Assembly (NCBI GenBank): GCA_030848705.1
Contig: CM061243.1
Location: 97,090,436-97,154,435, forward strand
Reading direction: 5' to 3'
DNA: 64,000 bases
Source: Heracleum sosnowskyi
Taxonomy: Eukaryota > Streptophyta > Magnoliopsida > Apiales > Apiaceae
In this document: positions 1 through 10,959 of the stretch, piece by piece
Position numbering within the stretch: the first letter of the stretch is position 1
How the letters are laid out: every line of letters begins with the position of its first letter
Notes under the pieces: generated by a model
What the model was told of the DNA's origin: nothing
Seen by the model: the letters and a program-made list of their open reading frames with translations, nothing else
Database searches by the model: none
Made by a program: the position numbers and the translations under genes

Positions 1-715
1 ACTATCAATCTTGTTTTTGTCACCATCTCAGTCTTATAACTACCTCTTGAACTGAATCCTGAAGAGTCTTTGCTTCGAAATAAATAAGCTTGATCCATGG
101 ATGTAGCTTTTATACTCCTTCTGAATCTGATGTGACTAAACTTCCTTGACATGTGAAGCACTGATCTGTAGTCCAGTCTCTCAAGGTTTTCTGAAGTGTA
201 CAAGTCACTTTCATCTACCTGAGCTTCCTCTGATTCAGCTACTAGTAATTCTTCTATTCTGTTCTGAGGTTCCAACATTAATGTATGTTACTGAGATATT
301 TGAATGTCTATTCCATTGTCTCTAACCTCCTCAATTCCTTTCCTTATATTCTCTTTTGATTCGCAGATAAATGTAGCATTGGTACAATTCATTTTGTGAT
401 TGTGTATCCCTGAATCAATAGAGTTGATTAAAAATCTCTTGAAAAATTGTATCCGTAGAAACTTCTTCCTTTCCTGCATCTGAAAATCTAGTGGGATCCT
501 ATGGAGTAAGCCTTTGAGGAAATTCCACAATTTTCTTCAGTAGGTTCTGAAATCAGCTTCTTTAAATTAAGACAACCATTTTCTTCAATTCCCGTGTTCA
601 GGGATTTTCCGTCTGAATAGCACATGGTCAACTTTTTCTTCAAAATATTAAAATCATCTTTACCGCTCGGAGGAATCTTGAATCTAACAATATTTTGAGA
701 ACCCTTGGCTTAGGA
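1..715 (-). pseudogene. Unidentified broken coding-like tract, open at the window edge
   Basis: Three open stretches follow one another on the minus strand. The first (about 715 to 491) ends at a TAG. The second (530 to 288) is in another frame and ends at a TAA. Past that TAA the same frame stays open to the window edge, giving about 175 codons with one internal stop. The composition is charged, with acidic runs, and looks like protein rather than random AT-rich DNA. I recognise no domain. It lies where the internal region of the neighbouring minus-strand LTR element would be expected, but that LTR lacks its last 130 bp or so, so the join may be secondary. It could equally be a fragment of another element or of a host gene. 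Confidence 0.35.
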
Positions 716-798
716 TAATAAATTCAAATTATTTAAAATTCAAAAATTTCAAGGAATGAAAATTTTTGAAAATTAAAAAATCCGAAAATTCTAAGAAT

Positions 799-2496
799 GA
801 GGGTGAATAGTATTTCGGACATGAAAATAACGACACAAGATTTTCCAAGAATTATATTCGATATATAAATCTTGAAGGGGTGCTACACCCGGTAAATAAA
901 TTTACCGGCTACCAAGAACAATTTGTTCTTGCTTCTACAAAGATTGTACAAATTAAATCCTAAACAATGTTTGTATCTATTTGTTTGTCTAAAGAATTTA
1001 ATTACCGGAGAAACTTTATAATGGACCTTAAGATTAAACAAAGTTTGGGCATTATAACGTTTACCCGGTGAGAAGTTCAGGTATAAAATAAATGTCTCCT
1101 TCTCTGTCTCTCTCTGTTTTTCTTCTCTTCGTCGAAGAAGATGAAGAAGAGAAGAAGTAATCTTCAATGTCCTTCTGCTTCAATTTGTGTAGACTTGAAA
1201 AAAAACTATCGAACACAACTTTAAATTGTGTCCACACAATTCTTCATGCTGTAGGAGAAAAAAAACTATCGAAGCTTTCCTTTCTTTTTCAAAACCACTT
1301 TGATGGTTTCTTATAAAGAAACTGTCGAAATACTCCTTTTTAGTTTTAATAAATTTATAAAATAAACTTATTTAAATTTATAATAAACTTAATGAATAAG
1401 TTTAAAATAAATTTATTTAAGTTTATAAAATAAATTTCATAAACTATCGGAGCATTAAAAGTATCGCAGCAGTCAAAAATCTCGGCCCCAACAAAGCTGA
1501 ACTGGTTCTAGTGCGAACCCACAGAAAACTATCGAAATTTGAATCAGAAAACTATCGGACCATCTCGATGGTTTTTGGCTAACCTTGTCAAACTGCAGTT
1601 TAGTACCCAACGTTTAGTTGGTCAACACTTAAACCTTCAAGTTTCCTTTCTTGCAGTTTCTTTATTGAGGTTTCAACTTTCGTACACTTAACACCTTTTG
1701 ACTGTACGATTTTCCTTTCGACAATTTAGCTTCTCATGGTTTTCTTCAACACTGATAATTCTTGTTAATCTGCTTGATATTTTCTGGAATTATCATGTCG
1801 GACTTTATCAATTCTTTCTGTCAAATAAATATGGTGATCTTCTTCGTATGTGTTGACGCCTAGTGCAACTGGTCTGGTTCACAGACGACTAACACTGAAT
1901 TGAATCTTCACATCTTCATTGCATTCCAATTGATAAGTCGGCAGCCGTACAAATTGCTTCGAACACAGATTGTCAATAAACAACGCACTTTCACTGGAAT
2001 CCTTCCTGGTACTTAGACAACATCTTCATTGCTACTACTATCTTGAATACTTTATTCTCTGTTCTTCACTGACGCTCGAACATATAAATGAACTTCTTTC
2101 AGTGAGTATAACTTCAAGACTGTAGCTATCTTCTTTAACCTTTGTCTTTACCCTGTATTCAATTAAACCAGATTCCTATGCTTCGAACACTGTCTATAAC
2201 ACAATCAATGCTAATACACTGAAATCTTCTTGTGGCACTTATACTGAATCTACACACCTTCTGAAACTTTGAAAGTCTTCAAACCTTATTCTTCACTGAG
2301 GCATGAACATGTTAATGAACTTCTTTCAGTGACCTGTAGTAGACTTCAAAGATCTATCTAATGTTTTGATTCTTTGTATTTTCCTTGTATTCATTTCTTC
2401 CCGATTTCTGTGTAGGCGTAGTATTATTTACCTGTCCTGTTCTAGTGTTGAGTTATCACGTCTTCCTGTTCATACTGCCTTGTGATCTCACCAACA
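799..2496 (-). mobile_element. Copia-type LTR, truncated copy A
   Basis: This is a nearly collinear copy of the LTR at 36388-38220, with scattered single-base differences and small indels. The right end is complete (+ strand ...CTCACCAACA); the left 130 bp or so of the other copy are missing and replaced by unrelated sequence. A 94-aa ORF inside it occurs in both copies and is LTR sequence, not a gene. The five bases after the end are ATGAC, the same five that precede the other copy at 36383-36387. With no primer-binding or polypurine site beside it, this is either the 5' LTR of a minus-oriented element or a damaged solo LTR. Confidence 0.75.
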
Positions 2497-2501
2497 ATGA
2501 C

Positions 2502-3540
2502 TAGATAATAATACGAAATTGAATTATTGTGATTAATAGAAAATTCAATTACAGATTTGTTATAAGCATAATATTAAAATCGAATTATTTACTCGGAAAA
2601 TTATCCGAAAACAAATTTGAACGGATTTGAAAATTATCCACACCAACTATTTTATTATGTAAAAAATATTCAAAATTAATATAGAGCTGACAAAAAGTGA
2701 ATAATAAATTATCAAATTAAAATATGATTTATAATCATGTATGAGAAAAATAATCATATCAATGATATCAAAATCCAAACATTTTATAAAAAAATTGAAA
2801 TTGAACAGACCATAAATAAATATAAAATTATCTGAATATAATATCATGATATATAAATAATTATGATATAGAACCGACCTTTACAAAAATTATAAATTTT
2901 TTTTTTTAAAAAAAAAAACCTTTAAAAATCAATATATCTCTGTAGAAAGGCCTCGCAAGTCTAGAGGAGTAATGAGTATGTAACAAATCATCACGACCCC
3001 TCTAAAATGAAAAGGGATCGCATCTATACTGAAATTGACCTCGTTTTCATTGCAGTCGGAAACTCTGGATATCAATCATATATTCAAAAACTGGATTTTT
3101 GATATACAAATCATATATTGGAATATATTTAATATAATCCAATTTTGATATATAAATGAACATGTGTGAAATTAATTTTTTTTTTTAAAAAATATGATTA
3201 TGAATACTGGATCCAAATTAAATAAAAATTAAAAAGAAATATGAAATCAAAATTATTTGATTCATAACTATTACAAATCTTATTTAAATCAATAAATTAA
3301 ACAATTTATAAATAAAATAAGTTATTCGTATAAAAATGTGACACTTATCATTTTATAAAAATGAGTGTCCAGTTATTTTTTACATGGTCATGTGGGTGGT
3401 TTTACATTTTGATAAACCACCTAACATTATCTTTACGTGGTTATTTTATACGTGGTTAACCGTCTCAAAATTCATTATATAAACTACGTTGAGAAATTCA
3501 CATTACTTGCATTCATATCTTACATTTCTAATATCTGATT
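2502..3540. other. AT-rich intergenic sequence
   Basis: Very AT-rich, with homopolymer runs near 2890-2920 and 3175-3190. I see no convincing coding region; the 66-aa ORF here is low-complexity and biased by AT content. A TATA-like stretch near 3473-3482 could serve the downstream gene. Confidence 0.5.
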
Positions 3541-3565
3541 TTTGTTTATATACTATTGTCTGATC

Positions 3566-4175
3566 ATGAGTTCAAGATCTGCAAAGAGGAGAAGGTACTC
3601 AAGCATTAAAAACTTGTTGGTGAATGACCTGAATAACATCAATCTTACTTCTGCAGACCTAAATGAAGATGTTTGTTCAGCAAATGAAGATTTTCAACTA
3701 TTCTTCAAGAGTATGGAAGACAGGAAAAACGAATTGTTTGCTCGAACATTTGGACTTGAGGAAAAATACATGTACATATTTATGTTCTTTCCCATGTATA
3801 TTAGTCAATTCTGATTTTCTTATTTTTAAAAGCTGTGATAAATTAATGTATTATGCTTCCTTGAGATGTAGGAACATTACAGAAGTGCTGAAAGGAACTC
3901 ACCATGGAACAGTTGATGAATCATCACAGCAAAATGTTAAAATTGACGATGCTTACTTGGGAAGAGAGACAAAATTTATGGAAGATACGTCAACTTCTCT
4001 GCTTTGCCATGTCAAGCTGTTCAGGGAGCACTTGGAAGAAATGCTAACAGGATTCAAGACATTTGAAGCAAATTGGATCGAAAAGATAAATGACTTGTTG
4101 ATCAAAGCTGGTGAACTGGAGCAAAATAGATCGACTATGAGTGCTAGGTTGGGTGATTTAATCCGTGCTACATAG
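3566..4175 (+). CDS. Small two-exon gene, predicted coiled-coil-like protein of about 169 aa
   Basis: Exon 1 is 3566-3771 and exon 2 is 3872-4175. The donor GTACAT and acceptor TAG|G keep the frame and join two otherwise separate ORFs; 206 plus 304 bases gives exactly 170 codons including the stop. The start is the ATG followed by a basic SRSAKRRR stretch, a possible nuclear localisation signal. The rest is charged and rich in Lys, Glu and Leu, with a region near residues 110-165 that could form helices or a coiled coil. There is no signal peptide, membrane segment or recognisable catalytic motif. I do not recognise the family. A broken partial copy follows at 4470-4810. Confidence 0.55.
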
Positions 4176-4469
4176 AGTACATAACATCCGGAACCTATGG
4201 TTCTTTGTTTAAAATCATAAAGTCCATAATAGATTTGTTAGTAATATCTCTAGTACTTGCTATTTTTAAGTTATGAATTATATCCTTTGCTATGTCACTC
4301 TTGTACGTTTACTATTTGCATTCATAGCTGAATCCGAAATATCCATAACCAAATGTCTTTACAATTGAAGGATGTGAACATTCTAATGCAAATGTACATT
4401 GTCTAATTGCTATACAAATTCTAAATTAAGGCAGCTAAGACAATAAAACAAAACACAGATCCTTATGAA

Positions 4470-4810
4470 GCTTGACATGGCAAAGCATTGAAGTTGACAT
4501 ATCTTCCATTTTGAAGCAAATTGGATTGAAAAGATAAATGACTGGTTGATCAAAGATGGTGAACTGCAGCAAAATATATCGACTATGAGTGCTAGACTCG
4601 GTGATTTAATCCGTGCTATATAGTGTACATAACATCCAGAACCTATGGGTCTTTGTTTAAAATCATTAAGTCCGTAATAGATTTGTTAGTAATATCTCTA
4701 GATGAATCCCAAATATCCATAACCAAATGTCTTTACAATTGATCTAGGTGAACATTCTAATGAAAATGTACATTGTCTGATTGCTATGTAAATTCTAACT
4801 TAAGGCAGTT
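4470..4810. repeat. Scrambled partial duplication of the preceding gene's 3' end
   Basis: Bases 4470-4509 are close to the reverse complement of 3979-4020. Joined directly to them, from about 4511, is a direct-orientation copy of about 4062-4200 and, after a gap, of about 4320-4450, that is, the end of exon 2 and its 3' flank. The copy keeps an open frame to a stop matching the parent's but lacks the start and exon 1. It looks like a template-switch or repair product, not a gene. Confidence 0.65.
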
Positions 4811-5122
4811 AAGACAATAAAACAAAACACATATCATTAATTTTTTTATATAAAAAGAAAACTGAAGCTAAAAAAACAGATACATTTCTAGATATGATCT
4901 GTACGAGGTAGATTCTGAAATAAGGATCATTAAATAAAACCAAAATTGAGACAAACCAATGCACATGGAATAGGTAGGAACATTAAAACAGTACTTCACA
5001 AACACAAAAAATATTAACAGAGTACCAAGAAATTTATGAAACATGATATAAGATGTTCAAGCTCAAGCTTTGAAACAGAGATTTACAAAACATAGCCAAA
5101 AAGTTTGAGGATTATTGCTAAT

Positions 5123-5812
5123 TCAATCTCTAACATTACCAAGAAGAATTTTAAAAAGTATAAGTTGTAGTCTGCAATGCTCACAATCTGAGGCCCAAAT
5201 GTGTTGCATTGTTAGAGATTTTCCATAAAAATCACCCTCATTACGATAGTTCTGTTCAACAGGCTTATCACACAGTGAATACCAAAGTTCATCTTCGAAA
5301 GGTGGACCATCTATCTGATAAATTGGATCCGGATTTCTTGCATTTGGACAGAATTTATAAACCTTGAAAAGATAGTCTCTCTCAAATAAATAAAAAAACA
5401 TATCTTGAAGCAAAGAAATTTGTTCTAACAACCTACCTCTCCAATATGTAGTATTGAGCAAATAACTCATTTCTTGAGCATTCTGATTTCTCTCAAATGG
5501 ACGATATATTGCTTTAAAAAAGACGTATGCAAATTTAGATGGGAAATGAGTACCTGATAGATTGGATAAAACTGAGAGATGGTGCTGCGCATTAACCGTA
5601 AAGAAAAGGCTACGAACAGAATTGTAGAACATCGCTTGATCAACTTTAAATCTAACAGCAATGCCAATGAAACCATGAAATTGATCACGTGTGACTCCAA
5701 AGTCATGGTTATGGAAATGGTACAGTGCATCCCAGTTAAGCCTTTCGAGTACAAGTTTAACTCTCACCATATTTCCCTTAGTTAGCCATGCCATCAAAAG
5801 TCGAGAAAACAT
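5123..5812 (-). pseudogene. F-box-protein-like ORF, 5'-truncated
   Basis: An uninterrupted 229-codon frame. Its N-terminal part (VRVKLVLERLNWDALY) resembles the stretch after the F-box core in plant F-box proteins of the At2g35280 type. The C-terminus has an ELWYSLCDKP segment and a CEHCRLQ segment that could match the Cys-containing tail of that family. The F-box core itself is missing. The first Met lies only 9 bases from an inserted SIRE-like LTR fragment that starts at 5822, so the natural 5' end was probably cut off by that insertion. Assignment is by general resemblance only; an unknown family is possible. Confidence 0.4.
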
Positions 5813-5821
5813 GTAAAAGTG

Positions 5822-6491
5822 TGTTAGGAATATGTTGTTCTTGATGATAATTATAAAAACACTTAGTAGATTTTGTATTAAGTCATTTTGTAACTGTCAA
5901 CGAAATGGCATGCTTTGCAGCATTCCGTTGACAGGTAGCTCATCAACGAAATGAGTGATGTAGCAATTGCACTGTACAATACTTCAAAGTTTGATATGCA
6001 TTTTGATGTATGTATTAGATAGGTTTCCTAAGTCATGTTGACTAAGTACTAGATAGGCAAAATAGGTTGGTTAATTGTAAATATCTTGTACCTTGTAATT
6101 TTGCCTAAGTGAAGACATGTCAACGGTATGAGGATTACTCTATCAACGAAACAAGGATACACCATCAACGGTATGGAGTTTACTCATCAACGAAACGAGA
6201 GAAACACCATCAACGGAATGAAGAATAAAGCTATCAACGAAACACATCTCCCTGCTATCAACGAATCATTATTGCTTTTCTGAATAGTTGACAAAGTGAT
6301 AGTGACAGGTTACTGAACAGATCTAAAGGTGATGTGGAAGTGTACTTTGCATTGGAAACCATTAAAATGGACATGGGGAATAAGGAAACATCCCAGTTTC
6401 CATTTGGGCTCTTGGGAGTGATCATAATAAGCATGAAGACAAAAGCAAGGATCTCCAAGGACCACTGGACAAAGGGATGAAAAGCAAACTG
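5822..6491 (+). mobile_element. SIRE-like copia LTR, 5' two-thirds
   Basis: It begins TGTTAGGAATATG and matches the first 670 bp of the complete LTR at 44570-45581 almost base for base; I noticed a single difference. It stops abruptly within the word shared at 45239 and runs into unrelated sequence. The 229-aa minus-strand ORF abuts it on the left. The near identity implies a recent common source. Confidence 0.85.
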
Positions 6492-6740
6492 CACACCTTA
6501 ATTTTATGTGTGCATGCATCCATGCGTTGATATCAGATGGGATTTTACGGTAACACATGATGTCCTTTTTTTGTTTGTCAGCAGCGATATGGAAAACTCT
6601 GAATAGCTGTGCTAGTTCCTTTGTCTGACTCAAAGATTTAGCAGGCTCCCGGGGAGCCTGTTGCATCTTCTAGTGTCATTATTCTCAATCCGGTAAAGCA
6701 TATTCCCAGTCACGTGTTATTTTCTATCGATTCTCGCAAT
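6492..6740 (-). pseudogene. Chimeric fragment: EXO84 exon start joined to unidentified coding-like sequence
   Basis: Bases about 6634-6737 nearly duplicate 10406-10510, the 5' end of an EXO84 exon (MQQAPREPAKSL) plus its upstream intron. On the minus strand the frame then continues into about 45 codons (LAQLFRVFHIAADKQKKD and on) that differ from EXO84 and that I cannot identify, and ends at the LTR fragment. The EXO84 part contains a GC-rich inverted repeat (CAGGCTCCC/GGGAGCCTG). A composite of pieces, not a working gene. Confidence 0.5.
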
Positions 6741-8420
6741 GTCCCTAATTTAATTTATAGATAATTTGATTTATTCAAAATTATCCGTGGACTAAAAATA
6801 TGATATTTCTTAACTTATAAACATGTTGTATAAGTCATATTTAGACTGATTCACTCAACGTGTACGAATTTATTACAGGTCTTGCGGCAACTTTGAATCT
6901 TAAATGTAAATATACCTGTTTTTCTTTTTATTCTCAGTAAATCTATGGAAATTAAATTTTGGAGTTAATTGTTTAATAATTTAATCTAATTGTTTTGCCT
7001 TTCTTGTATTAAAAAATTCAATAAACATATGTTAAATAAAGTTCTCTCTTTCCTTTCTTTTCAAAAGTATAATCGACTCTCAGTTGGTCATGTGACATAC
7101 TTATTTGCATCGGTCATGTTCTTTAAATTTTTGGCATTGTAGGAAATTTAATATTTATTTACGTAACGATGAGAATCGATAAAGGTAATGTCCAATCAAT
7201 GTACAAAAAATAATTTATATAACTTAATTTTTTTATCTTTTAGATCTATAATTTTAAATAACTCTGAGTGTATAATGTAATTGATCGATCATAATATTTT
7301 TCTTAATTGTATGATATGAAATATCATATTTTCTAAAATTTGTTCACTTGACTATATATTTTAATCTATTTAATTTATTATACAATTTTCAAATTTACAT
7401 ATTATATATTCATTAATTTAATTCAAAATAAGCAATTATTAACTTCCATAAAATTAATATAAAATTTTATATTAAAATTAATTACAAATGCGTTACATAC
7501 ATAATTCATCCAATATAGTTCTAAATCTAGTCACTTCTATTATATTTATACTATATTATTAAAATCTAAATATTAAAACTTTGATAGTTGGTCAATACGG
7601 TACTCATATTTTGGGATTTACACTTTAGTTCTTTTATTTTTACAATTGTACCGTAATTTTTTAAAATAATAATTTTATTCAAAACATATCTCTAAAAAAT
7701 TGTTCAACACAAAACTCTTAAAACACAATTTATTACGATCAAACACCTATGTCAATTCGACGCCGAGTTCAACAACCATATATAAGTATTCATATTTAAA
7801 ATCATTTTCTTAAGAAACAAATATAAATATTAAAAGAAAATATTAAACTCGTGCATGACACATGTTACGAGCTTGTATTTGTATATGTAATAAAAATACT
7901 CATGAATATCGTGTATACATGTTATCGATATGTGCTATATTCCCGTGATTGTTGTCTAATTTTTAAATATTGGACACTACTTTTTATTAATTTAAAAATA
8001 AATAATTAAATAATATATAAAGAAACTACTTGTAATATATTACTTATGTTATAATCAATGTTCAGTATTACGCTTTATAGATTAAATATATGAATAATTC
8101 AAATAAATTATGTAGTACAATAAAGATAGACTGTTGTGCAAAAAATATATATCATTTACATTACATATACAAGATATTTGTATGACTAAAACAAATGTAG
8201 ATATACATCACGCAACATTGTTTTTAAAATTTAATATTAAAATTGTATAAGATTGGTTGTTTAAATAATTATGTATAACATTTTGAAAACTGAAACAACA
8301 TAGATTAATATATATATTATAAAATCACCTTTGTTTTTTGCTCAAAGTTAATATAATAATAAATATAGGATTAAGAATGATGTGAGGTTTATGTAATGTG
8401 ATTTTTCAATCAAAATCAAA
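6741..8420. other. AT-rich intergenic sequence, possible element remnants
   Basis: No coding region is supported. The stretch near 7546-7575 (TATACTATATTATTAAAATC) resembles 5' ends of non-autonomous plant Helitrons, and the sequence near 8610-8640 could be the matching 3' part. Without a clear TC start and hairpin-CTRR end this remains a suspicion. Confidence 0.3.
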
Positions 8421-8423
8421 AGA

Positions 8424-8482
8424 AGTCATGTAGCTCAATGGTTATAAGAATGATTTCCTTAGGGAATGTCAAGAGTTCGATT
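8424..8482 (+). other. tRNA-like sequence, possible SINE head or tRNA relic
   Basis: It contains an A-box-like TAGCTCAATGGTTA and, about 35 bases on, a B-box-like GAGTTCGATTC, the internal RNA polymerase III promoter spacing of a tRNA. I could not fold a full cloverleaf with paired acceptor ends, so a functional tRNA is unlikely. It may be a tRNA-derived SINE head within a larger element ending near 8635. Confidence 0.35.
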
Positions 8483-8639
8483 CTGCACAAAAACATTGTT
8501 TACTCATTTTTTTCTTTAGATAAGAGAGTAATGGCATGCCATGTAATTTCAAAATATATAAGGGTAAAATTGTCATTTCACAGGAGGTTTTTTGGCTCAA
8601 AATTATCCCTCTGCTGTCCTATTATATATAGAAGATGAT

Positions 8640-9620
8640 GGTTAAAGAATTGGTTTCATCCTTTATACTCATTAAAAGTAGTCGAGTCGAGTCAAACTAT
8701 TTTATAAAACTTCTTCGTAGTGGCTCAACCCTCTTTTACTTATTGGTAACAAGATCATATAAGTTACAAATTTTGTGATCCAGTTTTCCATCTTGATTTT
8801 AAGCTCCTGCTACAGAATTTCTCAGAATAGCTCACTCCTCTTATGTCCATCCTGATTGTATGATCAAAATATTGATACAAATCTCGACACCCATTTCTTC
8901 TTTTTGTTACAAGTTTTGCAGGTAAATGAAGCTTGGGTGTTATCAGTTTCTTAGGTGTTTGTCGTGTGCAAACATCCTGCAGCTGCTTTGAGCGCAGGCC
9001 AAAACAGAGATGTTGCTAAATTAGCATGTTTAGAACAATTACTACTAATGTAATTCTTATGTACTTGTAAGTTGTAACTCGGGCATTTGAACATCCCTTC
9101 AGGAAGATTAGCACCTTAAACAGTATGCCTATTTTCAGGTGTATGGTTGACATAAGATTATCCTCTTGAATTATTTTGCATACTAAGCATCTACATATTG
9201 CAAACATAAATATATGCCAACATAATTTTACTAGTAAGCCCGTGCACGGGCTATAAAGCCAGTTAAATCGAACCCTTGAACATAGAACTATACACGGTTT
9301 TTCACCACATACGACTTCTCGAAAATTTATCACAAGGTCCTTGGTGTTAAACAATGAAATTGTCTCTGAAGCAATGCTTGATCATAAAATTTAAAACACC
9401 AAGTGATATGAAATTTGATTATTTCATGACGAACTTCCATAGTTCCATACACAACACATGGATATTCTGTGATGCTAAGAACCTTGCTGATTTACATTTT
9501 GGAAATATCTAAAACAAAAAAGGAAAGTATGTACGAAGGCTGAAGATAAGAGAAGCTCACAAATAACAATGTAGACAGCATGCAGGAAAGGTGAGTATTT
9601 TCTCTGTAGAACTATTAAAC
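8640..9620. other. Intergenic sequence with a short GC-rich palindrome
   Basis: No supported gene. A 16-bp perfect palindrome AGCCCGTGCACGGGCT lies at 9237-9252, a motif often seen near plant transposon ends, but I cannot assign an element. The right end is probably 3' UTR of the EXO84 gene. Confidence 0.4.
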
Positions 9621-9624
9621 AACT

Positions 9625-10435
9625 CTAGTTACACTCTACGGATTGAGGTGCTATGGGGCTGTGAATACCTTCATTTTCATTCTCACCGGGTTCTTTTCCT
9701 GTCAACACCTCTATAGCTATTTGAGCGACATCAGTAAACCATTCATCTTCCGGTAATAAACTGCACGTTCAAGAAAATTTAGACATTGGATGTAAATGAT
9801 AAGAATCAAAACTACCAAGAACAGAGCACATGGAAGATAATTAGCATTATTTCATTTTTTATCCTTCGGCAACACATCTAATGCATTTAGTAATGGAAAT
9901 CTTATAATTTACAGTCTGTAAGTTTACTGTAATACCTATAAGGATCTACTTTGGTTGCAGCAACTGCGTCAATAGCTCTTCCGATGATATTCTTAATTAC
10001 TTGATGAAGATGTCGAGATAAGTAGCGACCTTGAGATGCAAAAAGTATGACGAACTGCATATCTAAATAAAACTGCATCCAGAGAAAACAAAGGAAGACA
10101 TAAGATGCCAGAAATAGTTAAGACCAGTAAACATGACTAATATAAATGGGGTAAAAGATTATAATTAAATAACTTAGTAAAGATGTTCAATGATTATGAC
10201 AGCTATACAGGTAAGTAGAATAGAAGACCTGTTGAAGACCCAAAGGACCCAAAGTCTGTGGCCCTTGCTCAATGTCTTCCCAAAAGGATTGATCATCAGA
10301 TAGCCACAAGATAACAGTCTCGGTAAGCCTCATCAGGAGAATTGTAGCAAATCTATCCTTTCCAACAAACACATCAGATGCCATGCTTGCAACTAGAGTC
10401 AAAGATTTAGCAGGCTCCCGGGGAGCCTGTTGCAT
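9625..10435 (-). pseudogene. EXO84: Exocyst subunit EXO84, last three exons only
   Basis: EXO84 is a subunit of the exocyst, which tethers secretory vesicles at the plasma membrane. Exons: from about 10435 to 10230, 10072-9936 and 9760-9625; frame is kept across both inferred introns. Visible family features are MASDVFVGKDRF, the RLTETVILWLSDDQ helix, GPLGLQQ|FYLDMQFV, the RYLSRHLHQVIKNII helix, and the conserved LLPEDEWFTDVAQIAI near the C-terminus. The pattern is closest to the plant EXO84C subclade as I remember it. Upstream exons are absent: 75 bp before MQQAPREP the sequence changes into copia-related DNA. This is therefore the 3' end of a gene cut by an element, or a captured fragment. 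The exon start is duplicated at 6634-6737. Confidence 0.8.
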
Positions 10436-10588
10436 CTTCTAGTGTCATTATTCTCAATCCGGTAAAGCATATTCCCAGTCACGTGTTATTTTCTATCGAT
10501 TCTCGCAATGTCCTTAATTGACATTCAAGCCTCTCTTTCCTTAATTTTCAATTTATTGTCAAATCCTGATGTCAAAAAGGGGGAGAAG

Positions 10589-10938
10589 GTTAGTCAGACA
10601 AAATGCACACCTGATCTGGTTTGTAGGATGTAGCTATCAATTATGGATAGGTTTCAATCTTTGTAATTGATTAGGACTTATCATTGATAGAGAAGCTGTG
10701 TAGTATATAAACACAGTTTAGGTTTTGATATCGATATACATTGATCGAGATCAATAGCATACACGAGTATCTTTGTAACCTAGCAGCTCTAAAGAACATC
10801 AGAATTTCTTGAGAGAGTTTGTAACAGTTTTATATCAGATTTAATAAAGCTGTTATTGTTCTATTGTTCTTTCATATTTATGAGATATATATTACTCAGT
10901 CGAGAATCTTATACAATTGTATTCAACCCCCTTCTACA
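10589..10938 (+). mobile_element. Short copia-type LTR with preceding polypurine tract
   Basis: AAAAAGGGGGAGAA at about 10575-10587 looks like a polypurine tract. After it the sequence has LTR features in order: a TATA box (TAGTATATAA, 10701), a polyadenylation signal AATAAA (10843), and the CAACCCCCTTCTACA end shared with the other copia LTRs here. The first bases are not a perfect TG, so the left edge is approximate. The body does not match the other LTRs of the window. Confidence 0.55.
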
Positions 10939-10959
10939 ATTGTTATTTTCTGGGCAACA

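Noticed and set aside
883..1167. 94-aa ORF, also at 36596-36880
   Set aside because: Both copies lie inside the duplicated copia LTR and contain no domain; they are LTR sequence.
3663..4175. 170-aa single-exon ORF starting at 3663
   Set aside because: Its first 70 codons run through an intron in a different frame from exon 1; the spliced two-exon model explains both halves better.
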